DNA of 64,000 nt, from assembly GCF_035582795.1 (NCBI RefSeq), contig NW_027445436.1, forward strand, positions 3,718,770 through 3,782,769. Direction: 5' to 3'. This document shows, piece by piece, positions 1-11,270 of this stretch. The notes under the pieces were generated by a model. That model searched no databases and was not told where the DNA came from. It saw only the letters and a list, made by a program, of their open reading frames with translations. The stretch's first letter is position 1; every line of letters begins with the position of its first letter. The stretch is from Mycteria americana (taxonomy: Eukaryota > Chordata > Aves > Ciconiiformes > Ciconiidae). A program made the translations under genes and the position numbers.

Positions 1-358
1 ATTTGTTCAGCTTAGAGAAGAGGAGACTGAGGGGTGACCTCATTGCTATCAACAAATTCCTCATGAGGGGGAGAGGAGAGAGAGGTGCTGATCTCTTCTC
101 TCTGTTGTCCAGTGATAGGACATGAGGGAATGCTTAAAGCTGCATCCGGGGAAGTTCAGACTGGATGTTCTTCACTGAGTGGGTGGTCAAGCACTGGAAC
201 AAGCTCCCCAGGGAAGTCGTCATGGCCCCAAGCCTGTTGGTGTTCAAGTGCTTGGACAAAGCTCTTAGATATATGGTTTAACTTTTAGGTCACCCTATGT
301 AGAGTCAGGAGTTGGACTCCTCATGGGTCCCTTCCAACTCAGGATATTCTGATTCTAA
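1..358 (+). repeat. CR1 LINE, 3' end fragment
   Basis: Sense-strand CR1 3' end cut by the window edge. It shows the usual succession: RT C-terminal relic, the 'tggtcaagcactggaacaagc' type block near 184-204, and the terminal 'gggtcccttccaactcaggatattctgattct' type tail near 326-357. Frames are broken, so this is an old non-mobile copy. Confidence 0.85.
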
Positions 359-2656
359 GATAAAAAATGAGTGCACATGTACTTCATCCTTTATATTGCA
401 AGCAGAATGCAAGCATTTCTGCTTGCATTCAGAGACAAGGCACAGAACACCAGAAATTGATTTTTAAAAACATTTATTATATGTTCCAGTTGCCCATCAC
501 TAAACACAATGTACTTTACCATGGGGAAAGACTTGGACTTCTTTTCATAGCAAAGAAAAGATAACAGCAATAAATAAAAGGACTAGTAGGCAGTGGTCAG
601 TGGTGAAACTTGTTCTCAGGTTGTTCTGCAAGACTTCCTTCCCTCCTTCCCCTCCTCCTCAGCCTCCACAGAGAAAAATTCTCTGGGTGACAGGGAACAA
701 CAAGCTTCAGAAACATTCTGATAATTAAAAAAAAAAAAGCATTCCTATTCACACTTCATATGAACTGTAGGAAACTTTTGTTTGACATAAATAATATTTA
801 ATAAATATCTATGAATCAGATTACTCAGGAGTGAAAGTGTGAAAAGAAAGCATGCAGCACCTGAATTCGCTCATGTTCCTGGGAGCACTGAGGTACATTA
901 GACATGCTCTGAAGTTTATTACAGATATTTGTATTGCTGTTCCTTTAGCAAGCCTTTTCTAAATACCTCTTGACTTGACAGCCACTCTGCCATCTTTCTC
1001 ACCACTGTCTGTTTAATGTGTCTCCATGCTACACTGGAAATGTGGAAACAAGGTTGTCTGAACAGTGATGAAAAAGTGCTCTTGCTAGAGTATTTGGCTT
1101 AAACTTCTGTATTTGGGCCCCCAAAATAGACACGTTTGGTAGGTTTGATGTTAAATGAATTACTAATACTGGCTTTCAGCAAATTTCCTGTAAGGTTTTT
1201 ACATTGATTTATTCTCCAGATGAGATTTCTCTAAGTTCTGAAAACATATTTACATATTATCACTAACCTATGTGTAACACCTACAGACAACATGGCAAAT
1301 AGTATGGAAAAGGAGCTAATTTTCATTTGTATAGCTGATAGAATCACATAGCTATATGTTTGTCCATAACCTGTTCGCATGCTGATGCCTGTCCCAGTAA
1401 TTTGAATGTAATTATGTAGAATCTACACCATGACTCACACGGGAAACCTCAAAGACAATGAAGCTCATTCATTTGTGCACTATGTATTTCCCAAATTTAA
1501 ACAGGAAAGTTATCATCACAGCATCCCCCAAGGGGAGCCCAACTGATAACAGTTGCCTTCCCTTTCCCTTTAAGTACTGTTGAAAGTATTAAGCAACTTT
1601 CTCGTGGACATTCCAGACAGGGTAACGTATAACCTATGCCTTTACAGAAGGCAAAGGAATCCCTACTCACCTTGTATAATAGATCTCTGTTGAATAAAGA
1701 CAATTCGTTCTTAAACATATTTACTTTGAGGTGACAGGATCATTTCATAGCCTGTAGTAGCAGTTTCATATCAACATCCATTTGCTCAGGAGAGCTTTCC
1801 CTGCAGTACTGTAGTAATGTTACAAGTAACACTATTTCTCCCCCCCCCCCCATTTTCATTCCCCCAAAGGTCTAAATACCAATTCCCCATCTTCAGGCAG
1901 GTGTTTCTTTTAAAGAAATAGAAAAAGTAATGCTACTCTGGGTTTGGCTGGCATAAAGATGTTTGTTATTTGAGAACAGTCCTGATGTTCAGAGTTTTGA
2001 TCCTCCAGATGGGCCTGGGCATACTGGAGAAGAATTAGGCATATGGGCTGCTCAGAAGCTCTGGCTGTATACTTTGGAAAGTGGAAAGATTTTTGTTCCA
2101 GTGCAGAGTGGATCTTATTTTTCAGAACAGGAGAATTTCTGTTTATTTCTTTTGGCCCCTGTCCCATCAGTACACTGAAAAGGTACATTTAGAATTTGAT
2201 TTATTGTTCCTCATCAGTGACAGGAAGAGGATTTTTTTTTTAATCAGAAAAAAGGAGACTCACTGCTTTCACATGATACCAAGAAATTGGATTGCAAATC
2301 TAGAAGATCCAGAGATGCCACATGTATGCCTAGAACTCATGGCTAGTGTGATGTTCCCAAGTAGGTGGTAATCTTTAGACACTGAAACAATGACATCTGA
2401 ATTTAAAAGGTGCATCTGCTCCCTGAACTTTCCTCACCTCTTGCTTGTCCACCCCTACCTCCACCCTGAATCCCATTGCATTACTGTTGGATCAAAGAAG
2501 GCCACAGATGATTAAAATTTCCACAATCCAGCAATTGGATAATAGAGAGGCAGTAGGTGTAACTAGGGCCTTTTTCTGTGTACAAGAAAGATTTTATCTG
2601 AACTTTTATTGGAGGCATTAAAAAACCTATTAATTACAAAATTATTGCCTCTCCAA
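359..2656. other. Non-coding, AT-rich stretch
   Basis: No exon, RNA gene or repeat that I recognise. It contains an A run near 728 and a C run near 1842-1852. The open frames here are short, show no family resemblance and look random. It lies upstream of the first visible AUH exon, so it may be AUH intron 1. Confidence 0.5.
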
Positions 2657-2661
2657 CTCCT

Positions 2662-3706
2662 TGTGGTGGGTTGACCTTGGCTGGCTGCCAAGGTCAACTG
2701 GACAGGGGGAGAAAATACGATGAAAAGCTCATGGATTGAGATAAGGACAGGGAGATTACTTACCAATTACTGTCACAGGCAAAACAGACTTGACTTGGGG
2801 AAATTAAGTGAATTTATTGCCAATTAATTGTAACAGAGTAGGATAGTGAGAAATAAAACAAAACTGAAAACACCTCCCCCCACCCGTCCTTTCTTCCCAG
2901 GCTTAACTTCACTCCTGACTCTTCTACCTCCTCCCCCCGAGGGGCACAGGGGGGATGGGGAATAGGGGTTGAGGTCAGTTCATAATGCTTTGTCTCTGAT
3001 GCTCCTTCCTCCTCATGTTCTTCCCCTGCTCCAGCATGGGGTCCCTCCCACGGGAGACAGTCCTTCACGATCTCCAACGTGGGTCCTTCCCATGGGCTGC
3101 AGTTCTTCAAGAACTGCTCCAGTGTGGGTCATTTCCATGGGTTGCAGTCCTTCAGGAAAAGACTGCTCCAGCATGGGCTCCTCTCCATGGGCCACAGGTC
3201 CTGCCAGGAGTCTACTCCTGCCTGGGCTCTTCATGGGCTGCAGCTTCCTTCAGGGCATATCCACTTGCTCCTGCGTGGGGTCCTCCATGGGCTGCAGGGT
3301 GGATATCTGCTCCATCATGGTCCTCCATTGGCTGCAGGGGGACAACCTGCCTCACCATGGTCTGCACCACAGCTGCAGGGGAATCTCTGCTCCGGCGCCT
3401 GGAGCACCTCCTCCCCCTCCTTCTTCACTGACTTTGGTGTCTGCATAGTTGTTTCTCTCACATATTCTCACTCCTCTCTCCCTGCTGCTGTTGTGCAGCA
3501 TTTTTTTACCCTTTCTTACATATGTTATCACTGAGGCACTGGTAGCCAACATCGCTGGTTGGCTCAGCTTTGGCCAGCAGCGGGTCCATCTTGGAGCTGT
3601 CTGAAACTGACTCTGTTGGACACGGGGCCAGCTCCTGATCTCTTCTCACAGAACCCACCCCTGCAGCCCCTCTGCTACCAAAACCTAGCCACGTAAACCC
3701 AATACA
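2662..3706 (-). mobile_element. Solo LTR, ERVL-like family (1045 bp)
   Basis: Read on the minus strand the element begins TGTATTGGGTTTACGTGG and ends CAACCCACCACA, so it has TG...CA termini. It is flanked by a perfect 5-bp duplication, CTCCT at 2657-2661 and at 3707-3711. An AATAAA signal lies near the 3' part (about 2810-2820 on the plus strand). The middle (about 3010-3350) is built of repeating 45-50 bp units carrying 'CTGCAGCCCATGG' and 'CTGGAGCAG'. The several overlapping open frames here are by-products of these GC-rich units, not genes. A 5-bp duplication fits ERVL-type integration; the family name is inferred, not looked up. Confidence 0.85.
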
Positions 3707-3711
3707 CTCCT

Positions 3712-4160
3712 GCACAGATTAATGTTCTTAACTTCTATAAACATATTATTTAAATATAATTCTAGTTACTAACTCTTTAGCAATAATGAGGTCACTCAAA
3801 CACATCCCAATAAAATCTTGGCATATATTCTCTCTGTAGATTATACATGTACTACCCACCAAAAGCCCATCTTAACACTGTTCTTCTAAAGGATGACAGA
3901 GTCAAGGATTCAGGATTTAGTAAATCCCAACATTAAGGCTGCCTGTGCAAACTTAATTCAACCTCTCTAATATTGTGGTCATGTATAGTGACATAATAAA
4001 ATACTTTTTTTCACACAAGGCCTCTGCCTCATTGAATACTTAGGAAGTAAAGTGCCCTGTAGGTATTTAATATTTCATTTTCTCCTTGGTCAATACACTG
4101 TTGCCTCATGCCTTATTCATTGAACACTATTCAAACCTGCTCTGCAAAAAAGAGCATAAA
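3712..4160. other. Non-coding spacer
   Basis: AT-rich sequence between two LTR insertions. No exon, RNA gene or repeat was recognised. Confidence 0.5.
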
Positions 4161-5180
4161 ATGCAGCCCATGGGAAGGACCCACGCTGGAGCAGGGGAAA
4201 AGTGTGAGGAGGAAGGAGTGGCACAGAGGAACTGTTTTGAACTGACTGCAACCCCTGTTCCCCCTGTACTGCTGTTAGGAGTGTTGTAATAATCAAATAT
4301 AAGTATACAATTCACATAATGTTGATGCTGCTATAGAAATCCATTGTAGAGCCCTACCCTATCTCCATAGGAACTTAGACAATGTACCTTTGTCTAATAA
4401 GCAGGATGTGGCTGTCGAAAGCAGAAGTCTAACTGATGTATTACTAGTCTAGTTGGTAAACCATGAAGAACCGCTTAGATCTGCCAAAAAGGTAGGAAAC
4501 TAGGGGAAAGGTAATTCCGGCAGGGGGAGATCGCGACCACCGACTCACGGACCACCTACCCCAATTATACCACCGACTCAAATGATGAAGTTGAAGAAGA
4601 ATAACTAAGCATGCGTACTAATTTACATGCTGGGTGAAGAGATTTTAACCAATCATTTAATAGAAGAATACTGCATATGTATTAGGAAGCTGAATACGTT
4701 AATGCTTTGTGTATAAATAGCTGTTAGTTTGAAGGCTTGGTGTGCCGTCTTGAGACAGGCACCCATATCTGCGCAAATATGCAATAAAATACCTCTGCTC
4801 TGTGTGTATATTGGCATTTTGCACACTGGGTAAATGAACCCCGATTTTTGGGACAACAGGAGGGCAGGGGTGGAGGAGGTAGAAGAGTCTGGAATGAAGG
4901 AGTGAAGCTGAGCCTGGGAAGAATGTGTGTGTGTGTTTTTAGTTTTTTGTCTTTGTTTCTCACCATCATACTCTATTGTTTTAATTGGTAATAAATTTAA
5001 TTTAATATTCTCCAAGTCGAGTCTGTTTTGCCCATCATGGTAATTGGTAAGTGATCTCCCTGTCTTTATCTCGACCCACAAGCATTTTGATTTTATTTTC
5101 TCCCCCTGTCCTGTTGAGGAGGGGGGAGTGAGAGAGTGGCTGGGTGGGGGTCTGGCAGCTGGCCAAGGACACCCCAACAC
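4161..5180 (+). mobile_element. ERVL-like LTR fragment, 5'-truncated and interrupted
   Basis: Plus-strand copy of the same family as 2662-3706. It starts inside the repeating-unit region ('cagcccatgggaaggaccc' near 4164) and resumes at 4859 with the AATAAA-containing 3' part and the '...ccccaacaca' end near 5180. The gap 4282-4858 is a younger LTR of another family. No target duplication is visible for this LTR because its 5' end is missing. Confidence 0.75.
4282..4858 (+). mobile_element. Solo LTR of a different ERV (577 bp, 4-bp target duplication)
   Basis: Inserted inside the ERVL-like LTR. The termini are inverted (TGTTGT... and ...ACAACA) and are flanked by a perfect 4-bp duplication, GGAG at 4278-4281 and 4859-4862. 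A TATA box (TATAAATAG, about 4711) and a polyadenylation signal (AATAAAA, about 4783) give plus orientation. A 4-bp duplication is typical of gammaretrovirus-like (class I) ERVs; that class call is an inference. Confidence 0.8.
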
Positions 5181-7411
5181 AACCCCACTGCAATATTTTG
5201 TTTCTTGTAAATCTTTTTGTGGTTTTCTGGTTGCAGTTCTGCCTTCATCTTTCTTTCCTATTTAGGAAATAGGAAAGTTGGATGGGTGTCATCTGTGTAT
5301 TTACCTTTTTATTTTTCTGGAGAGAGATGCAGAAATAGTAGATTTTACTTGATATGATACTGCTAGGAAGAATGAACTTGTATGATTTCTGTTTAAGGAT
5401 CTTGTCTTTGTAGAAAAATTAGTAAATGTGCTGCAGTGTTAATTCTTGGCAATTTCTTCTAAATACCCTAATACTGGTGGTGTGGTTACAGTATTTGGGT
5501 TCCGATATGGAGAGTAAAAATACAAGTCCAATTGGAGTGTCACTGCCGTTTGGGTGGGGGAGAACATGCTTCTGCAAAAGGCCCTATTTCTTAACATAAA
5601 AATAGTTTGGTATGATTAAGCCTCCAGTTTATTCAAGCGTTGGGTTTGCAGTGTGCCTTGAAGCTTAAAATCAAAGCCAGGTCAGGTGGGTTTTTGTTGC
5701 TTTATAGGTGGTACTGCTTTTGCCTAATCTACTTCTGTGAACCTGTGGAGTATTTGAATTAGGAATAATCCTCCTGAAGAGTAAATTGTGACAGAATAAA
5801 AATAAAACACTACTTGAATGTTGTCCTGTTTGTTTAACAAAAGAAACAGATTCCCCTTTAAGTGCTGAATAAGGGCCCTTACAGTAGGTGCTAGATGTTT
5901 ATCTTCAGCCATGGTGATGAACAGGTGGGAGTTCAGGCTTACAGGACAAAGGAATGCAGGTCATTTGGATCACCTATGCCCCCTTCCCCTTTTAGGAAGG
6001 CTCTAAAAATAGCAATTGATTGGGCCTTGGGATCAAGCAAGGGGCATGTATGCTTTCCTACTTGGGTTGAGCTATTTTTCATCTAAATTATGGGAATGGT
6101 AGCTGGTGAATGGAGGACTTCAGTTTCAAATTGGTAGCTGCAGGAGGAGCAGGAGCTCTGTTAAATCTCTGCTTGTGTGTGTGCATGTGCTCATACATAC
6201 AGGAGGAAGAGGAGGGGGGAGTGTGCTCAAGCACTGGCAGGCCCAGTCCTCTGGGAGGACAGGTTTCCCTGAAAGAAAAGGAGCAATGCACTGAGAAGAT
6301 GAGGGGTTTCATGAGATGACTAAGAGCACCAGACTAAGTAGAGATTATACTTGTAGAGCTGGGTGATATAGTGGATACTCAGGCAAACATTGAGTTTCAG
6401 GAACTTATTTTCTTTCATCTTGTAGGTTGATGGTATTATTGTGGGTGTGTTTGTTCCAGGTTAATGGAAGCTCTCTTCCTCTTTCACTCCTAGTCACTGT
6501 ACTAGTCCTTTGTCCTTCTCCCACTTCACCTGTGTTCCTCAAAGGGGGAAATCCTGGTTGATAAGATCATATCTGGGTTAGATCCATTCAGGAAATAATT
6601 GACTAAAAGATTGTTATAGGCTTGGTAAACTTAGGCATTACCTAAACTCTTCAGAATTTTCCCATTTGATAATCATGCTATTTAAGTTGAGGGGGAGAAA
6701 ATAAGGACAAACAAATGATATTTCTACTGCAATATTCAAACTGATGTGCACATAATCGATCAACAAGCCAGCTGATCTCTATCTTGACTAAGGGAGTTGC
6801 GGAGGTATGGTTGGAGCTGTGTAGCCAAGCACTGAGCACAGTTTATGCTGTGGCTTGGGGGAGAATTCATTTATTTATTTAACTGAAACTTTAGCTTTCC
6901 ATTTGATATTATTCCCTCTGTGTTTGCGACTTCCTTTTACTTGTATCAGAATTGCTCATCTTAGCTGTGATAACAGTTCTTGCTTTAAGTCTCAGAAGGC
7001 AGCCTACCTAAATATGGAAACATATGCTTTACAATTAAGCGTCTTTCCTGATTGCATGTCAAAACTTTGCATGCAAATGTGAAACTTGTGCATGCAATTG
7101 TGTAATTACACATTCAGACTTTGTAAGCACTGTTTCCATGTGAAGGCATTAGGGGATATATTTTAGTTCTTAAGATATGTATCGCTTCTGTGATACGAAA
7201 ATGTTCAACACTGGAAAAGGTAAGTTGATTTTTTTTTTTTCTCTAGCACAAAGTAGCTAAATAATTACACTGGCATGTTTGTTTGTTTGGTTTTTTTTTT
7301 TTTTTTCCCCAGTGCTCAATTATACTTTTTTATGGCAAAATAGTATACACATAGATAATATATATTTTTCTATACAATATATAATAATGATACAATTTTT
7401 CTCCCCTCCAG
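5181..7411. other. Non-coding, probably AUH intron upstream of the first visible exon
   Basis: No coding exon could be supported. A pyrimidine-rich stretch with T runs (7225-7240, 7291-7306) and an AT-rich block precede the splice acceptor at 7410-7411. Confidence 0.5.
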
Positions 7412-7479
7412 GAATCGTGGTGCTTGGATTAAACAGGTCTCTTGCCAGAAATGCACTTAACAAAAATCTTTTAAAAATG
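7412..7479 (+). CDS. AUH: AUH exon (early, probably second coding exon)
   Basis: 68-bp exon: two bases completing a Gly codon, then 22 codons reading IVVLGLNRSLARNALNKNLLKM. The acceptor is ...ctcccctccag and the donor gtaagt. This is the start of the crotonase fold of AUH, the mitochondrial 3-methylglutaconyl-CoA hydratase of leucine breakdown, which also binds AU-rich RNA. The lysines of NKNLLKM followed by MSK in the next exon keep the four-residue spacing of the known AUH RNA-binding 'lysine comb'. The exon is in frame with 7599-7686. The oddity is that the later exons of the same gene lie on the opposite strand further right. Confidence 0.9.
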
Positions 7480-7598
7480 GTAAGTGGAAAAAAAAAAAAA
7501 CAAAACCCCAAAACAAACCCCTTCTAGTATGAAGGTAAGTATTAGAATTAAGTGCTTAAAAAGTGTTTGGTTATTCCCTTCCCTCCTTTTCTCTGTAG

Positions 7599-7686
7599 AT
7601 GTCAAAAGCTGTGGATGCTTTGAAATCTGATAAGAAAGTACAAACTGTTATATTCCGGAGTGAAGTCCCAGGGATATTCTGTGCTG
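7599..7686 (+). CDS. AUH: AUH exon (probably third coding exon)
   Basis: 88-bp exon: 29 full codons plus one base, beginning [13 protein letters not shown] and ending SEVPGIFCA plus the first base of Gly. The acceptor is ...ctctgtag and the donor gtatgc. It carries the rest of the lysine-rich RNA-binding helix and the 'FCAG' loop that helps form the oxyanion hole of crotonase-family enzymes. The intron from the previous exon is only about 119 bp. It ends in the phase that AUH exon 4 (starting with ...ADLKE in the family) would need, but I could not find that exon. Reading frame and splice sites are intact. Confidence 0.92.
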
Positions 7687-8414
7687 GTATGCAAACTTTT
7701 TTTTCCTGAGAAGCTGGAAACCTATAATCTAATGTTGCACAAAAATAAGGTGTGGGTTCCAAGGAAACATATATTTTGTTTATATTCTTCTCAGTAGCTA
7801 ACAAAATATTTTTGTAGTATTTTCCTCAATTTTAACAAGAGTCAAATATCTGTTTTATTCTTTCTGTGTCAAAGTATTTCAAAATGTATGATGGATTATT
7901 CATGGTGGTGGAAAGTTATTTAATTGAGCTCCTATAAAGTATTGCCTGTACTTCTTAAATGAGGACCAAATATTGCTAAATGCCATATAGGGAGGCTATA
8001 TAGAAAGCAATATCAAAATTATTTTAAACGCATTAAAGTTTAACTTTAATTTAAAGAAACATACTTAAAATTAATTATGAAATTGACTGTTACTACAGGC
8101 TGAATGTTTTCTCAAATGAAAACAAAAACAAACAAACAACCGCGCCCCCCCCCCCCCCCCCCCCCAACCCATATGTCAAACAACAAGTGTTTCTTGCCAA
8201 AGTTCTAAAGGAAACAAAAGCTCTCAACTACCAAACACTGGGAACTAGAATTTGTCAACTGATAGTGGTAAGAGTGCAGAATTGGAACAATATGTGCAAA
8301 TGGAGCTTGAAGTTAGACATTCATATGGAAAAGGTGGCTATTAGTTGAGACTTGTTATCTAGTTTTCCTAAACTAATTTTTTTGAGATTCATGACTGCTA
8401 TGGTAGCTGTAATA
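7687..8414. other. AUH intron sequence
   Basis: Non-coding sequence after the exon 3 donor. It contains a long C run at about 8144-8165. No further exon was recognised. Confidence 0.6.
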
Positions 8415-9610
8415 TCATAGAATGGTTTGAGTTAGAAGGGACCTTTAAAGATCATCTAGTTCCAACCCCCCTGCTGTAGGCAGGGATATCTTCCACTAGA
8501 TGAGGTTGCTCAAAGCCCCATCCAACCTGGCCTTGAACACTTCCAGGGAGGGGGCGTCCACAACTTCTCTGGGCAACCTGTTCCAGTGTCTCACCACCAT
8601 TATAAAAAAAATTCTTCCTTACGTCCAATCTAAATCTAACCTCTTTCAGTTTAAAACTCTTACCCCTTGTCCTGTCATTACAGGTCCTGGTAAAAAGTTT
8701 CTCTCCATCTTTCTTATGAGCCCCCTTTATATATTGAAATGCTGCAATAAGGTCTCCCCAGAACCTTCTCTTCTCCAGGCTGAACAATCCCAACTCTCTC
8801 AGTCTGTCCTCATAGGAGAGGTGTTCCAGCCCTCTGACCATTTTTGTGGCCCTCTTCTGGACCTGCTCCAACAGGTCCATGACTTTCCTGTACTGAGGGC
8901 TTCAGAGCTGGAGGCAGTACTCCAGGTGGGGTCTCACAAGAGCGGAGTAGAAGGGCAGAATCGCCTCCCTTGACCTGCTGGCCACTCTTCTTTTGATGCA
9001 GCCCAGGATAAGATTGGCTTTCTGGGCTGCAAGTGCACATTGCTGGGTCATGTCCAGTTTTTCATCCACCAGTATCCCCGAGTCCTCCTCTGCAGGGCTG
9101 CTCTCAATCCCTTCATCCCCCAGTCTGTACTGATACTGGGGATTGCCCCGACCCAGGTGCAGGACCTTGCACTTGGCCTTGTTGAACTTCATGAGGTTTG
9201 CATGGTCCCACTCCTCAAGCCTGTCAGGGTCCCTCTGGATGGCATCCCTTCCCTCAAGCGAATCAACTGCACCACTCAGCTTGGTGTCATCTGCAAATTT
9301 GCTGAGGGTGCACTCAGTTCCACTGGCTATGTCATAGATTAAGATATTGAACAGTATTGGTCCCAGTACGGACCCTTGAGGGACACCACTCATTACTGGT
9401 TTCCATTTGGACACTGAGCTATTGACCACTATTCTCTGGATGCAGCCATCCAGCCAATTCCTTATCTGTCAAACCCATATCTCTCCAATTTAGAGGCAAG
9501 AATGTTGTGGGGGGACCGTATCAAAGGCCTTACAGAAGTCCAGGTAGATGACATCAGTTGCTCTTCCCTTATCAGCCATCACAGTCACTCCATCGTAGAA
9601 GGCCAGTATA
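8415..9610 (-). repeat. CR1 LINE, 5'-truncated, with RT remnant
   Basis: Antisense CR1: the 3' end is on the left (ATCATAGAATGG...GGGACC type tail at 8415-8445). Two minus-strand frames (9429-8902 and 8880-8452) encode the end of a non-LTR reverse transcriptase. They show [16 protein letters not shown] and FADDTKL, the latter being the FADD catalytic motif, then the C-terminal CR1 region. A frame break between the two parts makes it inactive. The 5' part of the element is missing. Confidence 0.9.
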
Positions 9611-10734
9611 GGCAATATGAGAGCAGGAATACTGTTTTGGTGGGGTTGGTGTTTTTTTTTTTTTTTTTTGGGGGGGGTTGGTATGCTATTGGAATTGTAT
9701 TTCTGAGCTCCAAGTACTTCTCCGATATTCTTTGTTGCCTGGTTTTGCAGAGCTGCTTTGTTACAAAGATTTTAGAAAGGCTTTGTTGCCTGTCTCTCTT
9801 TTTTTTTTTAAAAAAAGAAAAGCTTAGAATATGTATGCACAGCTGACTGTAGACAAGATGTAAAGGTGTTTGTGTGGACATTAGGAAGGGAAATTAACCC
9901 TGAAAGAAGGAATGTGAAAGAGTAGGGCTGGATAGCTAGAGTCTGGATCTTGCATCAGGGAGTGGGGACAGAGTGTGTACCAATAACCTGTGGTTTTTTT
10001 TTTTTTTTTTTAAAAAGGGGGTGGGGAGGCAGGGCAACAGATAAAAGGAGGAGCCTGAGAAAGGAAACTGCTACTGAACCAGTGAAATAATGTTGGACAG
10101 CAGTAACTGAAATTCAGGATGAATCAGAAGACTTGAGGCAGAATTGGGCAATTAAAATAGGTAGAAAGCTCAGGTGCTGGCTGGGTTTTTCATGTAGATG
10201 AGATTAAGGGGTGTCTTTTTTTAAAGGAAAAAAAAATCAACAGCAAAAAAAGAAACCCAAAAGAAAACATAGTGGGCATATGGAAAAAATAGATAAAGGC
10301 TTAGGGAAGTAGGGTGAAGGGAGGAGCATGTTTGATGTAACAAGGAATTTTCAGGGGGGACTTACCTAGGAAACTGAGTAGATAAGAGGAGAATGTTTTC
10401 AAACTGCTAAATGTAAAGGGACAATGCGTTGTTTCAAGATTATTTAATTTCTTTAATATAAATAAATAAAAATATATGCAAGGATCATCTTGTGAAGTGT
10501 TGTCATGTTTTGCTTTGTATTATAATGAGATGGTGGAGTTTAGAATCCTGAGAGGAGGGTAAAGAAGCAAGCTCACAACCCTGGACTTGAGGAGAGCAGA
10601 CTTTGGCCTCTTCAGGGATCTGCTTGGAAGAGTTGCATAGGATAAGGCTCTGGAGGGAAGAAGGGCCTGAGAAAGCTAGTTAATATTCAAGGATAAGGAA
10701 TAGTCAGAAGGAAGACTAGGGAAAAATATGGGGC
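9611..10734. other. Non-coding, with homopolymer runs
   Basis: T/G run at about 9652-9677, T run at 9804-9813 followed by A's, and another T run at 9996-10012. No gene was recognised. Confidence 0.5.
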
Positions 10735-11270
10735 TGTGCATTGAAAAGGCTGAGGTATTGAATGCCTTCTTTGCATCAGTCTTTACTAGCAGAGATCAGT
10801 GGGGAAGTCTGGAGCAAGGAAAACCTACCCTTCGTAGAAGAGGATCAGGTCAGGGAATACTTAAGCAAACCACCAGTGGGTTGTGCTGCCATCCAGAGGG
10901 ACCTGGACAGGCTGGAGAAATAGGCTGACAGGAACCTTATGCAATTCAAGAAGTGTAAAGTCCTGCACCTGGGGAGGAATAACCCCATGTACCAGTACAT
11001 GCTGGAGGCAGACCGGCTGGAAAGCAGCTTGGCAGAAAAGGACCTGAGGTGTGTGTGTGTGTGTGGTGTGTGTGTCCTGGTGGACACCAAGTTGACCATG
11101 AGCCAGGAATGTGCCCTTTCTGCAAGGAAGATTAACAGTATCCTGGACTGCATTAGGAGGAGTGTTGCCAGCAGGTCGAGGGAGGTGATCCTTCCCCTTT
11201 ACTCAGCACTGGTGAGGCCACAACTGGAATAGTGTGTCCAGTTCTGGGCTCCTCTGTACAAGAGAGACAT
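10735..11270 (+). repeat. CR1 LINE fragment, internally deleted
   Basis: Sense CR1. An EVLNAFFASVFTS block (about 10750-10790) is followed after a deletion by the late RT region (about 10890-11250: QRDLDRLE-like, [31 protein letters not shown]). A GT-rich expansion at 11050-11075 interrupts it. It lacks a normal CR1 3' end. Confidence 0.85.

Noticed and set aside
2969-3534. Several overlapping open frames of 138-159 codons, Cys/Ser/Leu-rich
   Set aside because: They lie inside a solo LTR with TG...CA ends and a 5-bp duplication. The open frames come from GC-rich 45-50 bp repeat units and occur in several frames at once.
5985-6060. Codons reading KIAIDWALGSS, loosely like the AIDG..LGGG loop of crotonases, considered as a missing AUH exon
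   Set aside because: It lacks the following GGGLE residues and proper splice sites, and lies upstream of the exon it should follow.
7291-7527. 82-codon plus-strand frame spanning an AUH exon
   Set aside because: Only 7412-7479 is exonic. The rest is intron, including the poly-pyrimidine tract.
8500-9342. Plus-strand frames opposite the CR1 at 8415-9610 (similarly at 17925-18315 and 63249-63639)
   Set aside because: They are the reverse strand of CR1 reverse transcriptase codons. The same shadows appear over every CR1 copy.
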